Positions 6,787 through 11,162 of a stretch of 11,162 nt of DNA are shown one piece after another. Position 1 is the stretch's first letter, and every line of letters begins with the position of its first letter. Below the pieces are notes generated by a model, which worked only from the letters and a program-made list of their open reading frames with translations, searched no databases and was not told the origin of the DNA. The translations under genes and the position numbers were made by a program. This DNA comes from Parvularculaceae bacterium (GTDB lineage Bacteria; Pseudomonadota; Alphaproteobacteria; Caulobacterales; Parvularculaceae), in contig SHAI01000065.1 of NCBI GenBank assembly GCA_004213235.1, positions 1 to 11,162 of the forward strand. Reading direction: 5' to 3'.

Positions 6787-7755
6787 CGCCCAGTGGAGAA
6801 ACGCTTCCAGCGCGGGGGCAATTGGTCCGGCCACCCAGCCAAGCTCGTCAGCAGCTTTTTGTGGATCAAACATCGCCTTGCGCCCGGCAAGCTGCACCCC
6901 GGTGAGCGGTGCCTTGGGCGATACCCCGGTCAATGGCGCAATCAGCCCGGTTTCGATGGACCCGACGGCAAGGGCGAGCGCATAGGGCAACACTGTCTTT
7001 GGCATCGCGCGGCCGGTTAATTGCTGGAGACGTTGCAATAAATCGCCCAGGGATACATTTTCGCCGGCCAGAAGGTATCTTTGGCCGGACTGGCCTTTTT
7101 CAGCCACTGCGATAAAGCCTTTGGCAAGGTCATTCGTTCCGACAAAGTTCAGCATGCAATCTATATAGGCGGGCGTGCGGCCATTCAGGAAATCCAGCAT
7201 CATTTTGGTCGGCGGGGTAAGCGCATCATCGCCAGCACCAAGAGGTTCTGTTGGGATGGCGATCACCGCGGGGAACCCGTCCTGTGCGGCGGCTTCCACC
7301 AGGCATTCAGCCGCACGTTTTGCCCGTGGATATTCACCAAACAGGTCGCTCGGGGCAAATCGGGCGCTTTCATCGACACGCGACGCAGCGCGCGGCGTCG
7401 TGCGTCCGACCAGGGTCGTCGCGCTGGAACAAAAGACAAAGCGCCTGACACGCGCAGCGCGAGCAGCGTCCAACACAACCGCCGTCCCGTGGGTGTTCAC
7501 GTGATGCAGGAGCGATGAATCCTTGCGCCACAAATCGGCAATGCCAGCAAGATGGTAGACCGTATCAACCTCGCCCATAGCATCTTGAACAATATCCGGG
7601 TCCGTGATTGACCCAAGGCGCATATCTATTCGAGCTGGCGCATGAGCCAAGGCGCGCAGGTCCAGAACCCGTACGTGCCGGCCAGCAGCATGAAGTGCAC
7701 GGACCAGCGATGCGCCGACATATCCGGCCCCGCCGGTGACAAGGTCTATTGGCAT
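6766..7755 (-). CDS. hpnA: HpnA, hopanoid-associated sugar epimerase (extended SDR)
   Basis: From the ATG at 7755 the protein has 329 residues and is an extended short-chain dehydrogenase/NAD-dependent epimerase. LVTGGAGYVGASLVRAL (5-21) is the NAD(P)-binding TGxxGxxG, YHLAGIADLW (67-76) the usual second cofactor segment, CSSATTLVG (109-117) the catalytic Ser region, and YPRAK (142-146) the YxxxK. Segments FLNGRTPAYID (189-199) and GQRYLLAGENVSL (224-236) are characteristic of the HpnA subgroup. HpnA is found with hopanoid genes; its substrate is unproven, and a role in making or modifying the sugar-like hopanoid side chain is inferred from context. A GTG at 7782 would add nine residues, but the ATG has AAGGGG about ten bases upstream and begins directly at the first strand of the fold. 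It lies downstream of the paraoxonase-like gene on the same strand. Confidence 0.9.
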   Translation of the reverse strand: MPIDLVTGGAGYVGASLVRALHAAGRHVRVLDLRALAHAPARIDMRLGSITDPDIVQDAMGEVDTVYHLAGIADLWRKDSSLLHHVNTHGTAVVLDAARAARVRRFVFCSSATTLVGRTTPRAASRVDESARFAPSDLFGEYPRAKRAAECLVEAAAQDGFPAVIAIPTEPLGAGDDALTPPTKMMLDFLNGRTPAYIDCMLNFVGTNDLAKGFIAVAEKGQSGQRYLLAGENVSLGDLLQRLQQLTGRAMPKTVLPYALALAVGSIETGLIAPLTGVSPKAPLTGVQLAGRKAMFDPQKAADELGWVAGPIAPALEAFLHWAKKTGRI

Positions 7756-7820
7756 GGGTCTGCGCCCCTTTAGCACCCTCACTTAATAACCGCGGCAAAT
7801 AGCCCGGTTCGTCAACAGGT

Positions 7821-7850
7821 GCCAGCTTGCAATGAAGCGCATGCGCTGGC
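7821..7850. repeat. inverted repeat with inner palindrome upstream of hpnA
   Basis: GCCAGC (7821-7826) and GCTGGC (7845-7850) are inverted copies, and the right half contains a perfect 12-bp palindrome AGCGCATGCGCT (7836-7847). It lies in the gap between the paraoxonase-like gene (stop at 7887-7889) and hpnA, where hpnA's own promoter or an operator could be. There is no T run, so a terminator is unlikely. Confidence 0.3.
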
Positions 7851-7886
7851 GCAAATCGCCCACATTCAACGGCCGGTTAAGGAAAA

Positions 7887-9170
7887 TTATGATTCTTCGC
7901 CAAGCGTTTGCGAGGTTTGGCACACCAATAAGCCCGGCTCAGATACCGATCCGGCAATCAACATATTCCCCGTGCGCACACCAACCGTGGCCGCGGAAAA
8001 CTGATCCCCACGCAGATCTTCATAGAGCAATGACACTTTGCCATTGTCCGGATCTATTGCAACAATCCGAGAGGGTGCGCGTTCTATCCCCAGCTTTCGG
8101 TGCGCCCCAATCCATAATAGTGACGGATGCAGCGCCGCGATAATATCGCCATCTGCCGACATGGTTAGATTGTCCGGCCCGCCGGGCAGCTCCACGCGCA
8201 CGCTTTCTTGCAGTTTTTCACCCTTCGCCATAATGCCAAGCCGCTCTTCTACGAAGACGATGGCATTCTCGCGGGTCGCGGCAATCGCATATTTATGCTC
8301 GCTTAGCCGAGCCAGCCCATTTGCATAGCTCAGGCCCTTAAACAATAAAGCACTGTCATCGGGGCGGACAATTCCACTGCGCTTCAAGTTGAAGACATCT
8401 TCAATCATGGCCCGCCAACCGCAAAGGCTATGATCATAGGTCACAAGTGTATCTTTCCCGGCACCGACAATATCATTGGCACTGCACGGCGCATCTATTG
8501 CGGAAATGGGGGCGTCTGCCGCCACATCTGGCGCTTCACCGGCGAGCGACAATCGTTCGACGCGCGGCGTCATATGCCAGCGGCCATTGATCTTCTGATA
8601 GCCGCGATTGACGAAAACAACTTCATTCAAAGTCGCATCATAGTCGAGCCCGTGAGGACGCAGGCCGCCGCTCGCCTGGTTAGGCGCGATCAAGGGCGTT
8701 GCGCCCACGAGACGGCCATCGGCGGTCATTAAATCGGCGAGGGAAACGGCATAAACGCCGCCTTCGGGCAGCAGAAATGCGCGCTGACGCGCCGCCTGCT
8801 CAACCGCGCGGCGATCATAGGCAGAGATGATCAGTCGGGATGAGTCCGGATCAAGTGCAATATCTTCCGCGCCAATAATCGGCGCGCCGGTCGCAACATC
8901 AATCAATGGCGCACGCCGACACTGGGATTTGGCAAAATCTGCCGCGTCGTCAACTTGCTCAATGCAGCCGGGAAGAGACAAAATGCCAAAAGCTGCTGCG
9001 ATAGCTTTGAGCAGACCTGTCGGTACTTTCTCAAACGCCGCGACCTCAAACGCCGCAACACGGCACCGTGACAGACGCTTCCTCCCGCGCTTATGCGTTG
9101 AAAGAAAACGCATTCCAGCCCCTCGCAACATAATCCTCACCCGCCAGCGGATAAACGAAAACCCCGGCAT
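7887..9170 (-). CDS. paraoxonase/arylesterase-like beta-propeller protein, probably exported
   Basis: 427 residues from the first ATG. Residues ~98-420 fit a six-bladed SMP-30/paraoxonase propeller. The positions that hold the two calcium ions of paraoxonase PON1 all appear conserved: GAEDIALD (100-107; E102, D103 for PON1 E53, D54), RPHGLD (171-176; H173 for H115), ANDIVGAG (231-238; N232, D233 for N168, D169), YANGL (282-286; N284 for N224) and GPDNLTMSADGD (331-342; D333, N334 for D269, N270). A calcium-dependent lactonase or esterase is therefore likely; the substrate is unknown. A hydrophobic stretch (53-68) ends in LPGC (C69), resembling a lipobox, so export as a lipoprotein is inferred, but the ~50 basic residues before it are abnormally long for a signal peptide. 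The ATG at 9170 has the best ribosome binding site (GAGGGTGAAATG) and lies 18 bases after the sulfotransferase stop, which suggests an operon. Alternatives are ATGs at 9131 and 9113. Confidence 0.78.
   Translation of the reverse strand: MPGFSFIRWRVRIMLRGAGMRFLSTHKRGRKRLSRCRVAAFEVAAFEKVPTGLLKAIAAAFGILSLPGCIEQVDDAADFAKSQCRRAPLIDVATGAPIIGAEDIALDPDSSRLIISAYDRRAVEQAARQRAFLLPEGGVYAVSLADLMTADGRLVGATPLIAPNQASGGLRPHGLDYDATLNEVVFVNRGYQKINGRWHMTPRVERLSLAGEAPDVAADAPISAIDAPCSANDIVGAGKDTLVTYDHSLCGWRAMIEDVFNLKRSGIVRPDDSALLFKGLSYANGLARLSEHKYAIAATRENAIVFVEERLGIMAKGEKLQESVRVELPGGPDNLTMSADGDIIAALHPSLLWIGAHRKLGIERAPSRIVAIDPDNGKVSLLYEDLRGDQFSAATVGVRTGNMLIAGSVSEPGLLVCQTSQTLGEES
9030..9059. repeat. 15-bp tandem duplication in the paraoxonase-like gene
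   Basis: CTCAAACGCCGCGAC (9030-9044) is followed at once by CTCAAACGCCGCAAC (9045-9059), identical at 14 of 15 bases. It is in frame and yields VAAFEVAAFE at residues 38-47, between the basic N-terminus and the hydrophobic segment. It looks like a recent slippage duplication in a poorly constrained region. Confidence 0.9.
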
Positions 9171-9188
9171 TTCACCCTCAACGCCACG

Positions 9189-10277
9189 CTAACTTACGCT
9201 CGGACGCGTGTAACCCCATTTTTCGATAAACCGACCCAATCGTTTCTCAACTTTCGCCGACGTCTCAGCATCGCAAACAAATTTGTTTTTCTCAAAACTG
9301 GTCACAGACGCGAGATAGGCCTGAAACTTTGGTCGGGCCGCGTCCAAGCCGGGCAATGAAAGATGCCGATAAGCGCGCTCAATGGTTTCCATCGGCGCGG
9401 TGTCGAGGTCGGCATAGGTCAATTCCACTATACGCTCCGGCGGGCACGCGGCCATATCACGCTCAAGCGCGGACATCATGCGCTCATAAACGCCTAAAAT
9501 GACCTCGTCGATATCAATATGGTCATAGCCTTGAAGGGCAAATTCCAGCAGGAGTTTTTTGTAAAAATTCCTCATTGAAACAAACACTTCATAGGGACTT
9601 CTATGGATATGGACGAACTTTGCTGCGGGGAACATTTCGCGCAACATAGCCATGCGGCCGGTATAAACGGGGTTTTTGATCATCATCGCGCGCCCATCCT
9701 GTAAATGGGTCAGCTTGCGCATCAGATACACAAAGCGTTCCTGCCAGGCTGCGACCTCTTTTTCGGTGCACCCGTCGAAGAACAAGCCGCGGTCCAAAAA
9801 CTCGCGAAACGCGCGGGGGAAGTAAATCCCGTGATAGAATGATAATTCCGACATGTTCGCAATTGCGATCTCGTCCTCCTGAGGACTATCGGGGTTCACC
9901 GGAATTTGATCGATATACCGGTGCTTTGGCAGTGCCTTTTCCAGCAGAGGACGCAGTGCGCTGGCAATTCCAAAGAGGTCCCAGGGCAACCCGGTCGCAA
10001 CCGGGGGGACATAGCCCCAATCACCGCTCTTGGTGAGAATATTATACAGATGGGTCGTTCCCGAACGCCAATGTCCCAACAAAAACACCGGCGGGGCCAT
10101 GTCCGCTGCTGCCGGTAGCCGGCTCTCCATAATGACCCGTTCGGCAAGGGAAAACGGCTGCCGGGCAAGAACGGCACCGAGAATACCGCCCGTCGCGAGC
10201 AGCTTGTCCGGCATTTGAGCGCGCGAAAGCACCTTTAATAGCGTCGCGGGATCGGCCCCGCTCAACGGATGAGCCAT
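9189..10277 (-). CDS. sulfotransferase family protein
   Basis: From the ATG at 10277 it has 362 residues; the frame stays open up to a GTG at 10346 (385 residues). It is a PAPS-dependent sulfotransferase of the broad bacterial sulfotransferase family. The 5'-phosphosulfate loop is LLGHWRSGTTHLYNIL (66-81), and the 3'-phosphate site is FVHIHRSPYEVFVSMRNFY (221-239), with the Arg and Ser that bind the cofactor. SPQEDEIAI (131-139) and MIKNPVYTGR (199-208, counted from 10277) are also recurrent in this family. The acceptor cannot be read from sequence; lipids, polysaccharides and small hydroxylated molecules are possible. No signal peptide or membrane segment is evident, so it is probably cytosolic. 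The start at 10277 (MAHPLSGADP) is preferred because related proteins begin with this segment and an AGGA lies 11 bases upstream; ATGs at 10319 and 10322 are alternatives. It is followed after 18 bases by the paraoxonase-like gene and is divergent from tamA. Confidence 0.85.
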   Translation of the reverse strand: MAHPLSGADPATLLKVLSRAQMPDKLLATGGILGAVLARQPFSLAERVIMESRLPAAADMAPPVFLLGHWRSGTTHLYNILTKSGDWGYVPPVATGLPWDLFGIASALRPLLEKALPKHRYIDQIPVNPDSPQEDEIAIANMSELSFYHGIYFPRAFREFLDRGLFFDGCTEKEVAAWQERFVYLMRKLTHLQDGRAMMIKNPVYTGRMAMLREMFPAAKFVHIHRSPYEVFVSMRNFYKKLLLEFALQGYDHIDIDEVILGVYERMMSALERDMAACPPERIVELTYADLDTAPMETIERAYRHLSLPGLDAARPKFQAYLASVTSFEKNKFVCDAETSAKVEKRLGRFIEKWGYTRPSVS

Positions 10278-10548
10278 ATCTTGTCTGTTCCTGTTTCGAA
10301 CTGCTTCGCGGCGAAACATCATAAAGGCATGGACGCACCACCGCACTGCCGCCTTCCCGCTGCAGATTGAAGCGAAGCCGCTTTAAACCAGCGGCCCCAT
10401 AAAGGCCAGCCACCAACCGTAACGCCTTGCAACCGTGACGGGAACTGATCTTGCAGGTCGAAAAATCCTCATATTTTTTTGCAATAAGCAGGTATTGCAA
10501 AAGCCAGAGCGCCGCCGACATCAATTGGTGCGTCAAAACTGCCGGAAA
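10278..10548. promoter_or_regulatory. divergent sulfotransferase / tamA intergenic region
   Basis: This region should contain promoters for both genes. It holds a 6-bp stem GCCGCT (10377-10382)/AGCGGC (10390-10395) with a 7-base loop, and a stronger inverted repeat at 10477-10502, listed separately. No promoter pair close to consensus was identified on either strand. If the sulfotransferase used one of its upstream start codons, the region would shrink by up to about 70 bases. Confidence 0.5.
10477..10502. promoter_or_regulatory. 9-bp perfect inverted repeat, operator-like
   Basis: TTTTGCAAT (10477-10485) and ATTGCAAAA (10494-10502) are exact reverse complements separated by 8 bases (AAGCAGGT). 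The centre lies about 60 bases before the tamA start. Arm length, spacing and position fit a binding site for a dimeric repressor. The arms are AT-rich and not followed by a T run in the + direction. In the - direction the right arm runs into a T-rich/A-rich patch, but that would place a terminator upstream of the sulfotransferase gene, which makes little sense. Confidence 0.5.
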
Positions 10549-11162
10549 ATGAAGAAGCCAAACGACCATAGCCAGATTGTTCGAATTTTGACCCTGGTCA
10601 GTGCACTCGGGGCGATACTGGTATGGCCTGGCGGGGCGCACGCGGCGGATAATTACAAGGTCACGCTTTCCGGCGCACCAAGCGATATCGCCGGCAGGCT
10701 GCGCGGCATTTCCTCCCTGGCGCAAGAGCGCCGCCCCTACCCGACCAAAGCCACAATCCAGCGGGCAGGTCGCAATGATGTGGCGGCGCTGCGTCGCGCC
10801 ATGATTTCAGCAGGATACTTCACGGCGGATGTTGAATTCACCCTTCAGCAGGCAGATGAACCCACGCAAAAAAGCGCGGCGGTGTTCACAATAAACCCTG
10901 GACCAAAATTCACCTTCGATGAGCATCAGATCATTTACGTCGACACCGCAAAACAGGCACGCCCCGCGACGCCGGCCGCTCTCGGCATAACATTGCAAAA
11001 CACCGCAACGGGCACCAACGTCCAAGCCAATATGACCGCGATCCGCGATGCGCTGTTTAGCGCAGGCTACCCCAACGCGAAAACAATTGGTCATAGCGTA
11101 ACCGTAACAAACGCCAGCGCTGGCCATGCGCGGGTCGTGTACGAACTTGCAACCGGCCCGAA
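10549..11162 (+). CDS. tamA: TamA-type outer-membrane assembly protein, 3' end outside window
   Basis: The frame is open from the ATG at 10549 to the right edge (204 complete codons). The N-terminus is a Sec signal peptide: basic start (MKKPNDHSQIVR), hydrophobic core (13-27) and an AHA cleavage site ending at residue 32. The rest matches the N-terminal POTRA domains of alphaproteobacterial TamA. One run is residues ~36-118, including LRRAMISAGYFTADVEF (81-97) and VFTINPGPKFTFDE (112-125), the typical small-helix plus 'PGP' strand pattern. A second POTRA begins near 119, with IRDALFSAGYPNAK (165-178). TamA is a BamA paralogue whose beta-barrel, not seen here, sits in the outer membrane and works with the inner-membrane protein TamB in outer-membrane protein assembly and phospholipid transport. 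tamB would be expected downstream. The ribosome binding site is weak (GGA too close to the ATG). BamA itself is less likely given the short POTRA start and lack of its typical first POTRA sequence. Confidence 0.85.
   Translation, partial: MKKPNDHSQIVRILTLVSALGAILVWPGGAHAADNYKVTLSGAPSDIAGRLRGISSLAQERRPYPTKATIQRAGRNDVAALRRAMISAGYFTADVEFTLQQADEPTQKSAAVFTINPGPKFTFDEHQIIYVDTAKQARPATPAALGITLQNTATGTNVQANMTAIRDALFSAGYPNAKTIGHSVTVTNASAGHARVVYELATGP

Noticed and set aside
7081..7518. 145-codon open frame on the + strand inside hpnA
   Set aside because: It is the reverse-strand shadow of a gene with intact SDR motifs.
10042..10725. 227-codon open frame on the - strand spanning the sulfotransferase start, the intergenic region and the tamA start
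   Set aside because: It overlaps two well-supported genes in other frames and shows no motif.
10807..11127. 106-codon open frame on the - strand at the right edge
   Set aside because: It is antisense to the POTRA-coding part of tamA, which has a signal peptide and family motifs.
1..11162. Search by eye for CRISPR repeats, tRNA or rRNA genes, insertion-sequence ends and integrase attachment sites
   Set aside because: No spaced direct repeats, cloverleaf-like segments, transposase motifs or paired terminal inverted repeats were seen.

Overview
The window reads as chromosomal DNA from an alphaproteobacterium of moderate GC (mid-50s percent by eye). Three things suggest this. It has a proteobacterial-type hopanoid/squalene gene set (hpnC, hpnD, hpnE, hpnG, hpnB, hpnA). 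It has a DUF2793 phage-tail-like protein of the kind common in alphaproteobacteria. It also has a TamA-type outer-membrane assembly protein, which implies a Gram-negative envelope. No tRNA, rRNA, CRISPR array, insertion sequence or integrase was seen.

Layout, left to right. (1) Positions 2-913, + strand: the 3' part of a DUF2793 gene whose start lies outside the window, followed at once by a hairpin. (2) 914-1291: 378 bases with no convincing gene. (3) 1292-5326, - strand: hpnC, hpnD, hpnE, hpnG in that transcriptional order. hpnC and hpnD overlap by 4 bases. The gaps hpnD-hpnE (114) and hpnE-hpnG (130) are longer and hold small inverted repeats. (4) 5327-5567: divergent promoter region. (5) 5568-6737, + strand: hpnB. 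(6) 6766-7755, - strand: hpnA, convergent with hpnB. (7) 7887-10277, - strand: a paraoxonase-like beta-propeller protein preceded by a sulfotransferase; these two are tightly coupled and point towards hpnA. (8) 10278-10548: divergent intergenic region with a strong 9-bp inverted repeat. (9) 10549 to the right edge, + strand: the 5' part of tamA.

How the genes work together. HpnD condenses two farnesyl diphosphates to presqualene diphosphate, HpnC turns this into hydroxysqualene and HpnE reduces it to squalene. HpnG acts late in the pathway, removing adenine from adenosylhopane on the way to bacteriohopanetetrol. HpnB (glycosyltransferase) and HpnA (sugar epimerase/reductase-like) are hopanoid-associated genes of unproven function. 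The two genes that join these halves of the pathway, squalene-hopene cyclase (hpnF/shc) and adenosylhopane synthase (hpnH), are absent here. In many genomes hpnF sits exactly where this window has only a 130-base spacer. They must lie elsewhere in the genome if the pathway is complete.

The least ordinary parts are the sulfotransferase and paraoxonase-like pair upstream of hpnA, the full set of paraoxonase-type calcium ligands in the second of these, its odd N-terminus with a 15-bp tandem duplication, and the operator-like palindrome in front of tamA. No clearly new multi-gene system could be demonstrated from the sequence alone.
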